A stretch of 7,627 bases of DNA, from positions 1-7,627 of the forward strand of contig JACDDF010000088.1 of assembly GCA_013817135.1 (NCBI GenBank). Reading direction: 5' to 3'. Positions 1 through 5,658 of the stretch are shown here, piece after piece. Below the pieces are notes generated by a model. The model searched no databases, had not been told where the DNA came from, and saw only the letters and a program-made list of their open reading frames with translations. The number at the start of each line of letters is the position of its first letter. Position 1 is the stretch's first letter. The stretch comes from Nitrospirales bacterium (GTDB lineage Bacteria > Nitrospirota > Nitrospiria > Nitrospirales > UBA8639). The translations under genes were made by a program, and so were the position numbers.

Positions 1-146
1 CCCTTGCACCGTTCAATATGCACCTCGGCTATCATTTTGTCTGAATTGAGATCCAAACAATTAGCTTCCGGGCAATACATGATGCAAAGCCGACAGCCTT
101 TTTTCGCCACACACTTTTCTTCCGTTACTAGTGCAACATTATACAT
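1..146 (-). CDS. porD: 2-oxoacid:ferredoxin oxidoreductase, ferredoxin-type (delta) subunit, partial
   Basis: This is the N-terminal 48 residues of a 4Fe-4S protein; the rest lies beyond the left edge. It starts with ATG at 146 and reads MYNVALVTEE, followed by cysteines at residues 12, 18, 21, 25 (followed by Pro), 30 and 47. C18-x2-C21-x3-C25-P is the usual second half of a bacterial ferredoxin cluster motif, and C47 would open the second motif. The first spacing, C12-x5-C18, is wider than the standard CxxC. An AAGGA-type Shine-Dalgarno lies about 9 bases upstream, and the gene starts 31 bases after the gamma-subunit stop, so it belongs to the same operon. In this enzyme family the small 2[4Fe-4S] subunit passes electrons between external ferredoxin and the catalytic beta subunit. 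The subunit letter (D or E) differs between published operons, so the symbol is provisional. Confidence 0.82.
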   Translation of the reverse strand, partial: MYNVALVTEEKCVAKKGCRLCIMYCPEANCLDLNSDKMIAEVHIERCK

Positions 147-177
147 CTATCTCTTTCCTTCGCTGAGGTTCTCAGTA

Positions 178-882
178 TTACGCAGCTGCGGTTTCTCCGA
201 CCATCAACTCAAAATGGCTTTTCTCCGCCCATTCTGCGGCGATTTCATAAGCTCGGGCCACCGTATCGAGATTCTTTTTTAACAACATTTCTTTCTTCGC
301 AAACTTTTTCTTAATGGCTTCATCCAGGGTTGCCGTTCCACCGGATGCCACGAATTTCTTCCCAAATCTTTCCTGTAGGGCCAAGTCCAAGCCATTCATT
401 GTTACACACTTGGTGATCCCAGCCACCGAACCAATCATGGTCATGTTTGTCGCCAGTTCAGTCCCTGCGACTTCCAAAGCAATATTCGTCCCGGGTATGC
501 TAAAGACCGCCACATTCAGATCTTTGAGTCGCTTCACGTCTTCATCTGATAAAATAGGCATATCGGTATTAATGATCACGAGCCCGCCCTCTTTAATCCC
601 TGAATAAAAAGGCATCGTGTAACTCTTCCCCATCGTAATGACTTGGGGATGAAACACCTCAATCACATCAGGAAACACGAGTTCGCCCCTATCGTAAATT
701 TTTCTCACTCCTATTCGACAATAACTCTCAGCTGGCGCCATGCGTTTTTCCGCTCCAAAGAATGGGTTCGAAATGGCAAACTTGCCATCTTTGGATGCAG
801 CCATAGCCATGACATGGGCCGCCGTCACGGCACCCTGCCCTCCCAGTCCTGACATTCTGATATTAATTCGACGTATAATCAT
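178..882 (-). CDS. porG: 2-oxoacid:ferredoxin oxidoreductase, gamma subunit
   Basis: This 234-aa protein is the gamma subunit (domain III) of a cytoplasmic pyruvate or 2-oxoglutarate:ferredoxin oxidoreductase. The N-terminus carries the family signature GLGGQG at residues 12-17. It is followed by NPFFGAEKRMAP at 39-50, corresponding to the conserved 'GxExRxxP' stretch, and by a later ELATNMTMIGSVAG segment typical of the family. In known structures this domain helps form the CoA-binding site and packs against the alpha subunit. The length is normal for a stand-alone gamma subunit. The start at 882 is supported by AGGAG seven bases upstream; the internal Met10 just before GLGGQG has no such site. 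It begins 29 bases after the beta gene and precedes the ferredoxin-type subunit by 31 bases. The C-terminal tail (KKEMLLKKN...) is lysine-rich and probably helical. Substrate specificity cannot be read from this subunit. Confidence 0.93.
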   Translation of the reverse strand: MIIRRINIRMSGLGGQGAVTAAHVMAMAASKDGKFAISNPFFGAEKRMAPAESYCRIGVRKIYDRGELVFPDVIEVFHPQVITMGKSYTMPFYSGIKEGGLVIINTDMPILSDEDVKRLKDLNVAVFSIPGTNIALEVAGTELATNMTMIGSVAGITKCVTMNGLDLALQERFGKKFVASGGTATLDEAIKKKFAKKEMLLKKNLDTVARAYEIAAEWAEKSHFELMVGETAAA

Positions 883-911
883 GGGATAGCTCCTCTCACA
901 TGTCCAGCCGC

Positions 912-1826
912 TTACACTGTTACTGTTGTGGAAGCAAGTTGCCTTTTCACTTCAGCCTTTCTTTCCTTTTCCTTCGCTGCTAATTCAGCCAACAATTCCT
1001 TGGCCGGTTCGCTTACATACTCTTTATAAGCGAATCGTTCCGTTGGTTTTTCAGAGTCCCGCATTTCCTGCAGGCCTTCCATACTATTTTTCCCAATCTC
1101 CAAGATACAGGGCGTATACAGCTGCAGGTAGGTAGGCCCAATTTCTCGCGCAATATAAATCGCATTTTTAATCACTTTTTCAATGAGATTTGGTTTGCTG
1201 ACCGTGCAATTCACGATATAGTGGCAGCCTGATTCTCTGGCAATTTCTGGAAGGCGAACTTTTTCAAAAGTCTTTCCTACCGGTGCCATTTTGGCGACAA
1301 ACCCCTTTTGCATGAGCCCACTCTCTTGACCACCCGTATTCGCATACAGTTCGTTATCAAAACAAATGGTGGTAAATTTTTCCTGACGGAACCAGGCCTG
1401 CAAGGTCATATCTAAACCGATATCCACCGTAGCCCCGTCTCCTGCCAGCACGACTACGTCTTTGTGGCGATCAGGGAAGCGAACCGTCAACGCGCGTTTC
1501 AATCCGGACGCAACAGCATTTTGGTTGCCAAACAATGAATGGATATTGTGGACCGCCACATGTGGAAACACCAAACTGGTACATCCCGTGGAGCCCACCA
1601 TGACGGTATCCTCAGGATTCGGCAACGAGGCGAGGATATACCGAAAGGCCATGGATTCCGGACATCCGGCGCAAAGCGAATGCTCTTCAATGAGTTCCTT
1701 TGCGTTACCGATATCTTTCCATCCACGTTGCTCATTTCCATACGTGGCCCGCTTGACCAAATCCTGATACTCGGCAGGCATGATGTCATACAACTCTTCT
1801 GCGATCTTTATTCGTTCTTTACTCAT
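912..1826 (-). CDS. porB: 2-oxoacid:ferredoxin oxidoreductase, beta subunit (TPP and 4Fe-4S binding)
   Basis: This 304-aa protein is the beta subunit, which binds thiamine diphosphate and the proximal [4Fe-4S] cluster. Cluster ligands are visible as C52 and C55 (LCAGCPE), C82 (STGC) and probably C240 (YTPC). The TPP/Mg motif runs from GDG at 129-131 through VDIGL, and ends with DNELYANTGGQ at 157-167. The NTGGQ ending resembles the pyruvate-type enzymes (SNTGGQ in the single-chain PFOR) more than 2-oxoglutarate types, so pyruvate is slightly favoured; this is inference. In the reductive TCA cycle the enzyme joins CO2 to acetyl-CoA or succinyl-CoA. The C-terminal 30 residues (about 272-300) are Lys/Glu-rich and look like an extra helix. 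The start at 1826 is fixed by AAGGAG seven bases upstream. The gene lies 63 bases after alpha and 29 before gamma, consistent with one operon. Confidence 0.94.
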   Translation of the reverse strand: MSKERIKIAEELYDIMPAEYQDLVKRATYGNEQRGWKDIGNAKELIEEHSLCAGCPESMAFRYILASLPNPEDTVMVGSTGCTSLVFPHVAVHNIHSLFGNQNAVASGLKRALTVRFPDRHKDVVVLAGDGATVDIGLDMTLQAWFRQEKFTTICFDNELYANTGGQESGLMQKGFVAKMAPVGKTFEKVRLPEIARESGCHYIVNCTVSKPNLIEKVIKNAIYIAREIGPTYLQLYTPCILEIGKNSMEGLQEMRDSEKPTERFAYKEYVSEPAKELLAELAAKEKERKAEVKRQLASTTVTV

Positions 1827-1889
1827 ACGCTTCTCCTTTATTCGTTATCTGTTCGAGGGCCATACACTCACAGAATGCTTCACGTTGCA

Positions 1890-3101
1890 TCACCCTCCAC
1901 GTCCGGCCAACGAAGGGGCTTTGACCCCCAACACGGTTTTAATCTCCGCAGCAATAATTTCAGGCGGCATCGTCATTCCACCGCACACATGGGGACCAGC
2001 ATGAACCCGTTCATTATTCCGAACCGTCGCACTCACCTCACGGGCTAACCATCCAACGACATTAAATTCAGGAACAATAATATGCTTCGCATGTTTTGTG
2101 GCCTCCCTGATCTCCTCTCCAGGCCATGGGCGCAAGGTTTTGACCTTCACTAACCCGACATGAATGCCTTCCTCTTCCAATATCGCAATCGCTTCCCGGC
2201 TTTGCGAAACCGCTGTTCCCGAGGCCACCACAATAACATCCGCATCGGTATTTTCGGTGTCAATCAGTCCATCCATCCAGCGGATGGTGTGCTTCCGCGA
2301 CCGCTCACCAGCCGCCCACACCTCTTGCTGCCAACTCGCATGAGTGGCATAACTAATATAGTTACTTTTCATAATAAAAGGATCCCTCATCATACGAACG
2401 GGAGGGCATTCCATATCCATACATGGAACAGGTGACCGATAAGGATCATACGGTGGAAGACACATATCGACTGGAGTCAGATCGACCATATCTTTCGTAT
2501 GTGTCACAAAAAATCCATCACAGCACAAGGCCAGCGGCAGATGAACATCAGGTTCTTCCGATACCATATACCCCTTGAGGATCCAGTCATAAAAATCCTG
2601 GGCAGTTTCCGCATGCCACACCAACATGCCCGTTTGCATTAAATAGGCCATTTCCAAAGTATCAGGCTGAATGGAAAGCGGCGAGTTGATCCCCCGACAG
2701 GTCACAATTACCTGAATAGGCAATCGGGCTCCCGCCCACATCGGGAAATTTTCCATGGCCCGCATCGTCCCTGGTCCCGCAGTAGTGGTAAATACCCTCG
2801 CGCCACCAAAAGCGGCTCCTGCACATTGAGACATGACGGCAAATTCACTTTCGCCCCGAAAGTAATCGCCAATATAGCCTTCGGCAAAGAGTTCTCCGCA
2901 CAATGCAGCAGCTTCACTTTGAGGCGTAATCGGATATGCGACCATGATGTCACAGGAGGCTCGACGTACTGCCTCTTTAATGACTTCACTCCCTGTTAAG
3001 AACGAGGGTGTTTTTGTCGCCTCATTCATCATGTGCCAGGCATCGGCATACACCTGCCCTTTTTTGTTTTTTTGTCCTATAAAAGAAGCTTGAGCGGCCA
3101 T
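1890..3101 (-). CDS. porA: 2-oxoacid:ferredoxin oxidoreductase, alpha subunit
   Basis: This 403-aa protein is the alpha subunit (domains I and II) of the oxidoreductase. The N-terminal pyrimidine-binding domain (about residues 35-240) has YPITPQSE at 56-63, the conserved acidic segment GESEFAVM at 83-90, TTTAGPG at 105-111, the CRGINSPLSI stretch at 135-144 and DGFFVTHT at 195-202. These match the substrate and TPP-facing elements of pyruvate:ferredoxin oxidoreductases. The C-terminal domain (about 286-392) has VVASGTAV and the typical VKTLRPWPGEEI, followed by VPEFN. Residues 1-33 form an N-terminal extension before the usual family start (TGSEVIKEAV). The start at 3101 is secured by a near-perfect Shine-Dalgarno (AAGGAGGT) seven bases upstream. 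It follows the 208-aa accessory gene after a 134-base gap, the widest in the cluster, and precedes beta by 63 bases. The symbol assumes a pyruvate enzyme; forA/korA is the alternative. Confidence 0.94.
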   Translation of the reverse strand: MAAQASFIGQKNKKGQVYADAWHMMNEATKTPSFLTGSEVIKEAVRRASCDIMVAYPITPQSEAAALCGELFAEGYIGDYFRGESEFAVMSQCAGAAFGGARVFTTTAGPGTMRAMENFPMWAGARLPIQVIVTCRGINSPLSIQPDTLEMAYLMQTGMLVWHAETAQDFYDWILKGYMVSEEPDVHLPLALCCDGFFVTHTKDMVDLTPVDMCLPPYDPYRSPVPCMDMECPPVRMMRDPFIMKSNYISYATHASWQQEVWAAGERSRKHTIRWMDGLIDTENTDADVIVVASGTAVSQSREAIAILEEEGIHVGLVKVKTLRPWPGEEIREATKHAKHIIVPEFNVVGWLAREVSATVRNNERVHAGPHVCGGMTMPPEIIAAEIKTVLGVKAPSLAGRGG

Positions 3102-3108
3102 GATTTTG

Positions 3109-3116
3109 ACCTCCTT
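3109..3116 (-). promoter_or_regulatory. strong Shine-Dalgarno of the alpha-subunit gene
   Basis: On the minus strand AAGGAGGT lies seven bases before the ATG at 3101. It is the best match to the 16S rRNA 3' end among the genes here, which fits high translation of the catalytic subunit and fixes the long N-terminus of the protein. Confidence 0.85.
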
Positions 3117-3235
3117 TGTGTGCTTCAGGGTGAAAGACTTCCGATTTTCTTAAACGATAATGCGAAAAATCATAGATGAAATTTTCTCAGAACTAGTCAT
3201 TCATACCTTTCATGTACAATGAAAAAACAGAACGA

Positions 3236-3862
3236 TTACGCTGAATGTTCCGCTGGAGGGGCGACCGATCCCTTCAATTTTTTCACCCAATCTGCCAATC
3301 TGATTATCTTATCGGCTGTCGCATCGCGAACGGATAACATAGCATCTTCATGACCAGCTTGAGCACACATGGCAATAGTATAGCAGCTCGTGCCACCACG
3401 AATGATCTTGAGAGAAAGATTGGCCTGATGGCAATGAACGCCCACAAACATGCAGGCATCAATTTTATTATGCCAGATGGTCAAATTTGGATGGTTTGGA
3501 TTAATTTCAATTTCAGGATTAATTTTAGGATATTTCGGTCTATAGTCCGGCATGGGAATCAGCATGGCCTGCTGACAAGAAGAATCCACGCATTCTTTGA
3601 TGGTTTCATAGAGATGACGGATTGCCTTTGCTTTCTTGGCGGCCTTGTCATTCCATGCCCACAGAACCAATGGTCCAGGAAAAATTGTGGGCACTCTTGC
3701 CGAAAGAAACTGCCTGGCCGCCTCCTCCAACGCTTCCTCTTCTGGAACTATGCTACCATGAATATGTCCTTGTCCTGGATCGGGAAGCCTAATTCCCATT
3801 GAGGCCGCAGACGGTGGCAGAAAATGTTCGGGTCCTGGCATAACCCTATAAGAAGTTGTCAT
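3236..3862 (-). CDS. accessory (epsilon-type) subunit of five-subunit 2-oxoacid:ferredoxin oxidoreductase
   Basis: This 208-aa cytoplasmic protein has no signal peptide or membrane segment. It is the first gene of the oxidoreductase operon. Five-subunit enzymes of Hydrogenobacter and Nitrospira carry one extra subunit of similar size whose job is not understood; position and length suggest this is that subunit. Visible features are a Pro/Gly-rich N-terminus (1-40), a hydrophobic strand GPLVLWAW at 63-70, a Lys-rich helix (72-90), cysteines at 91, 96, 137, 144, 160 and 166, the cluster VGVHCHQANLSLK at 140-152, and RGGTSCYTIAMCAQAG at 156-170. The core faintly recalls the Rossmann-like epsilon subunit of CO dehydrogenase/acetyl-CoA synthase, but this is a weak impression from memory. 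The cysteines are not spaced like a ferredoxin. The start at 3862 has GAGGGT about three bases upstream; Met8 is a less likely start. The promoter at 4048-4077 probably drives it. Confidence 0.75.
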   Translation of the reverse strand: MTTSYRVMPGPEHFLPPSAASMGIRLPDPGQGHIHGSIVPEEEALEEAARQFLSARVPTIFPGPLVLWAWNDKAAKKAKAIRHLYETIKECVDSSCQQAMLIPMPDYRPKYPKINPEIEINPNHPNLTIWHNKIDACMFVGVHCHQANLSLKIIRGGTSCYTIAMCAQAGHEDAMLSVRDATADKIIRLADWVKKLKGSVAPPAEHSA

Positions 3863-3887
3863 CGTACCCTCATGTCTCCATTAAAAA

Positions 3888-3898
3888 AATTTGACAAT
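3888..3898 (+). repeat. second copy of the operator core in the leader
   Basis: AATTTGACAAT here is an exact 11-base copy of 4076-4086, the centre and right arm of the large palindrome. It lies 26-36 bases upstream of the ATG of the first operon gene, about 190 bases from the first copy. It could be a secondary binding site for the same regulator, allowing DNA looping, or chance in AT-rich DNA. Confidence 0.45.
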
Positions 3899-3950
3899 AT
3901 TACCCGCTGCATCTGCTTACTGTAAGAAGACAATAAGCAAATCTCAAGAC

Positions 3951-4010
3951 AAAAAAAGACCCACCGGTCAAAAATATTGGACTTTTCGAGAATATCACTA
4001 TGAGTCTTTT
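3951..4010 (-). terminator. terminator-like hairpin in the operon leader (possible attenuator)
   Basis: On the minus strand, AAAAGACTC (4010-4002) can pair with GGGTCTTTT (3962-3954) as a nine-base stem with one G-U pair, closed over a 39-base loop, and the T-run continues to 3951. An intrinsic terminator normally has a GC-richer stem and a shorter loop, so this is a weak one by shape. It would lie about 30-90 bases into the transcript from the promoter at 4048-4077 and about 90 bases before the first gene, a place where attenuation or an anti-terminator could act. No known riboswitch class was recognised. Confidence 0.3.
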
Positions 4011-4047
4011 GCCCTATAATGCAAAATATTCCTTAAAAACCTAGCCT

Positions 4048-4077
4048 AGTATAAGAAGCCGCTATAAAAATTGTCAA
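4048..4077 (-). promoter_or_regulatory. sigma70-like promoter of the oxidoreductase operon
   Basis: Minus strand: TTGACA (4077-4072, perfect -35), an 18-base spacer, then TATACT (4053-4048, one mismatch to TATAAT). Transcription would start near 4041, giving a leader of about 180 bases before the ATG at 3862. The -35 box lies entirely inside the palindrome at 4069-4087, so a protein bound there would block the polymerase. Confidence 0.65.
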
Positions 4078-4087
4078 TTTGACAATT
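4069..4087. promoter_or_regulatory. perfect 19-bp palindrome, probable operator
   Basis: AATTGTCAA, one central T, then TTGACAATT: nine-base arms with no mismatch. It covers the -35 box of the operon promoter, the classical place for a repressor, or for an activator that remodels the site. The arms are not the FNR consensus (TTGAT-N4-ATCAA), and no regulator family is named here. An 11-base partial copy lies at 3888-3898. Confidence 0.6.
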
Positions 4088-4132
4088 GTTGATATCAGAC
4101 GCAAAAGGCAATTTCTCAGAGTAAATGGCCAC

Positions 4133-4151
4133 ATGACAGTCAACCTGTCAT
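4133..4151. repeat. inverted repeat upstream of the operon promoter
   Basis: ATGACAG (4133-4139) and CTGTCAT (4145-4151) form perfect seven-base arms around a five-base spacer. They share the TGACA/TGTCA core of the palindrome at 4069-4087 but in the opposite arrangement. The site lies about 60 bases upstream of the -35 box, a position typical of activator sites. It could also form a short RNA hairpin on transcripts crossing it, but there is no T-run. Confidence 0.4.
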
Positions 4152-4228
4152 TTGTTTGGAGAATTCAAGAGCTAAGATTGAGAAAGAGGGGAATGAAAAC
4201 CCAGGGCTGGCTTAACAGAGAACTTGGG

Positions 4229-4717
4229 CTACCTGGCTCTTACCTTCAAAATGGCATACCGCCACGTAGCTTCTCCAATAATTTTTGGTATCGTGGGAAA
4301 AGGCATGGTCATAGAAAAATCTCTCGCCTGTTTCGGAGGGATTTCCAACGAGATCTCTGCGGCTTCTTGCCCAACAATTTCACATTCGGTCCCATGGCAA
4401 TCCTCAATCGTAGCCTGGATAATCACGGAAATTATGGTAAAGATTTGAGCTGCATTTTCAATCCTCCCGGTCAGCACAAACGACCGGGAGTTCAGTCCGG
4501 GTCGAACGTCCATGTGAGAAAGTTGGGGCTGGCTGACAGGAATCCGCTGAAACTCCAACTCCCGTTCCTGAGTATCCTGCCAAATAATGAACCCAATAGC
4601 TCCAAACAGGACCATCAGGGTCATCCCCAGGACGATACGAAATTTTGGCAAATACGTCGCTACCAAAATAATGAATAATATCAATAGGATAATAGTAATT
4701 TGCAGCATAGATCTCAC
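4229..4717 (-). CDS. small membrane-anchored protein of unknown function
   Basis: I do not recognise this 162-aa protein. From the GTG at 4717 it has two hydrophobic segments, about residues 5-23 and 27-46, probably a hairpin in the inner membrane, followed by a soluble domain at about 78-160. The soluble part has alternating hydrophobic strands with FVLTGRIENAAQ (80-91), LEIPPKQARDFSM (124-136) and a late W152. This pattern (F-x-x-x-G-x-x-x-N, then Pro and Phe before the last strands) recalls small Ig-like domains such as FxLyD/DUF3426, as an impression only. Cysteines 107 and 112 could form a disulphide. A second start, ATG at 4708 (three residues shorter), is as plausible; neither has a strong Shine-Dalgarno. 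It is on the oxidoreductase strand but 366 bases away, and divergent from cysQ. No functional link is visible. Confidence 0.65.
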   Translation of the reverse strand: MRSMLQITIILLILFIILVATYLPKFRIVLGMTLMVLFGAIGFIIWQDTQERELEFQRIPVSQPQLSHMDVRPGLNSRSFVLTGRIENAAQIFTIISVIIQATIEDCHGTECEIVGQEAAEISLEIPPKQARDFSMTMPFPTIPKIIGEATWRYAILKVRAR

Positions 4718-4790
4718 AGGCCGTGGGGGGAGAAAAATTCTTCTTCCTCTTCTACACCCTTATCGGCCTCCTGATTCCCCTTCTTTCACC

Positions 4791-4794
4791 GGAG
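4791..4794 (+). promoter_or_regulatory. Shine-Dalgarno that fixes the cysQ start
   Basis: GGAG lies six bases before the ATG at 4801. The open frame extends back to a GTG at 4723, but that codon has no good ribosome site and would add 26 residues not usual in the family. Confidence 0.7.
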
Positions 4795-4800
4795 AAAGCA

Positions 4801-5625
4801 ATGCCAGATTTTTCTCGTGAAATTGAAATCGCCTCTAACCTGGCTCGGAAGGCAGGAGAGGTTATCATGAACATCTATAAAAAAGATTTTGCGGTTATGT
4901 ACAAAGGCGTTAACGATCCCGTCACAGAGGCCGATCAACAGGTCAATGCCCTTATCGTAGATGGATTACACACCCATTTCCCACAGGATTCCATCGTGGC
5001 GGAGGAAAGCCCTCTCCCCTCCACCTCTCTGACCACAGGTCGAGTCTGGTACGTAGACCCCATGGATGGAACGAAAGAGTTTATTGCACGCAACGGGGAA
5101 TTTTCCATCATGATCGGACTGACCATTGATGCTCGCACCAAACTTGGGGTTGTCTACTGGCCTACCCGTGACCACCTCTATGCCGGCCTGACGGATCAGA
5201 TGGCTTGGATAGAACACAACGGGGTCCGCCAAAAACTCTCCGCTCTCGAATCCAAAAGCAACACCAACATCTCACTAGTCACCTCTCGATCTCATCGATC
5301 CCCAATTCTTTCTACCATTAAACAATCATTACACATTCACAAGGAACAACAGATGGGAAGTGTGGGGCTGAAAATTGCTCAGATTGCCCAAGGAAAAGCT
5401 GATGTCTACATTGAACCCAGTCCTCATACAAAGGCATGGGATGCCTGTGCACCTGAAGCCATTTTGCGAGGAGCCGGCGGATGCTTTACCGACATCCACG
5501 GGAAACCTATCCAATATGGCCTCAATAATTTTCGTAATCTTCACGGGTTGGTCGGAAGCACTCCAGACATTCATCAACGCGTGATTCATGCCTTGACGGG
5601 TCGATGTTCCTCGTGTGAAAGTTGA
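4801..5625 (+). CDS. cysQ: 3'(2'),5'-bisphosphate nucleotidase, CysQ-like (inositol monophosphatase superfamily)
   Basis: The 274-aa protein probably removes the 3'-phosphate from 3'-phosphoadenosine 5'-phosphate, a by-product of sulfate assimilation and sulfo-transfer, giving AMP and phosphate. All metal-site motifs of the Mg-dependent, lithium-sensitive phosphatase superfamily are present: DPVTEAD at 39-45, EE at 68-69, DPMDGTKEF at 86-94 and WDACAPEAILRGAGG at 213-227. GSVGLKIAQIAQGKADVY at 186-203 matches the substrate-binding region. The WDxCAPEA form is typical of PAP phosphatases rather than inositol monophosphatases (WDxAAG). It is slightly longer than E. coli CysQ (246 aa), mostly at the C-terminus, which ends in a small Cys-Ser-rich tail. 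A longer start at 4723 would add a hydrophobic stretch resembling a signal peptide and is judged unlikely. No convincing promoter was seen upstream. The stop codon overlaps the -35 box of the next promoter. Confidence 0.9.
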   Translation: MPDFSREIEIASNLARKAGEVIMNIYKKDFAVMYKGVNDPVTEADQQVNALIVDGLHTHFPQDSIVAEESPLPSTSLTTGRVWYVDPMDGTKEFIARNGEFSIMIGLTIDARTKLGVVYWPTRDHLYAGLTDQMAWIEHNGVRQKLSALESKSNTNISLVTSRSHRSPILSTIKQSLHIHKEQQMGSVGLKIAQIAQGKADVYIEPSPHTKAWDACAPEAILRGAGGCFTDIHGKPIQYGLNNFRNLHGLVGSTPDIHQRVIHALTGRCSSCES

Positions 5626-5651
5626 CACCTTTTTCCAGCGATTCTTAGAAT
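5622..5651 (+). promoter_or_regulatory. sigma70-like promoter for trmFO-xerC
   Basis: TTGACA (5622-5627, perfect -35), an 18-base spacer and TAGAAT (5646-5651, one mismatch). The -35 box contains the TGA stop of cysQ. The expected start near 5658 gives a leader of about 45 bases before trmFO. Confidence 0.6.
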
Positions 5652-5658
5652 TTATTCT
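5641..5658. repeat. alternating ATTCT/AGAAT inverted repeats over the -10 box
   Basis: ATTCT-T-AGAAT-TT-ATTCT: the first two units form a perfect 11-bp palindrome, and the last two a perfect 12-bp one. The array covers the -10 box and the expected transcription start of trmFO. It may be an operator, but the units are short and AT-rich. Confidence 0.35.

Larger units (their letters stand above)
3863..4228. other. intergenic control region of the oxidoreductase operon
   Basis: These 366 bases separate the 208-aa subunit gene from the small membrane protein gene, both on the minus strand. No convincing protein gene is present. The stretch is AT-rich compared with the flanking genes. It contains a sigma70-like promoter, a 19-bp palindrome with a partial second copy, another inverted repeat and a terminator-like leader hairpin, each listed separately. 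A minor perfect 11-bp palindrome (CTTAC-T-GTAAG) lies at 3916-3926 inside the leader, and a 9-bp one (CTAG-C-CTAG) at 4041-4049 sits near the expected transcription start. No clear terminator was found for the membrane protein gene ending at 4229, so some read-through into the operon is possible. Confidence 0.7.

Noticed and set aside
1539..2048. 169-aa plus-strand frame spanning the beta/alpha junction
   Set aside because: Shadow of the two well-supported minus-strand subunit genes; no motif and no ribosome site considered convincing.
3199..3224. Hairpin TCATT...AATGA between the accessory and alpha genes as a terminator
   Set aside because: AT-only outer stem with an internal loop, and the T-run lies before rather than after it on the transcribed strand.
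4015..4020. Perfect TATAAT on the plus strand
   Set aside because: No -35 box at the right distance, and it would only transcribe antisense to the membrane protein gene.
4190..4240. Terminator after the membrane protein gene (CCCA/TGGG with a T-run on the minus strand)
   Set aside because: Only about four continuous base pairs and a long loop; the rest of the similarity is direct repeat (GGGCT, GGCT) rather than inverted repeat.
4079..4678. 199-aa plus-strand open frame, with a GAGGGG-like site before an internal ATG at 4193
   Set aside because: It lies antisense to the membrane protein, has a low-complexity basic, Asn-rich composition with no domain, and starts inside the operator palindrome. 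The minus-strand frame gives a far more protein-like sequence.
4723..4800. Longer cysQ start at GTG 4723, adding a hydrophobic signal-like stretch
   Set aside because: No proper ribosome site, the extension is absent from the usual family N-terminus, and GGAG directly precedes the ATG at 4801.
5613..5634. Possible cysQ terminator (GTGT...ACAC followed by five T)
   Set aside because: The stem is only four continuous base pairs with a mismatch, and it coincides with the coding end and the -35 box of the next promoter.
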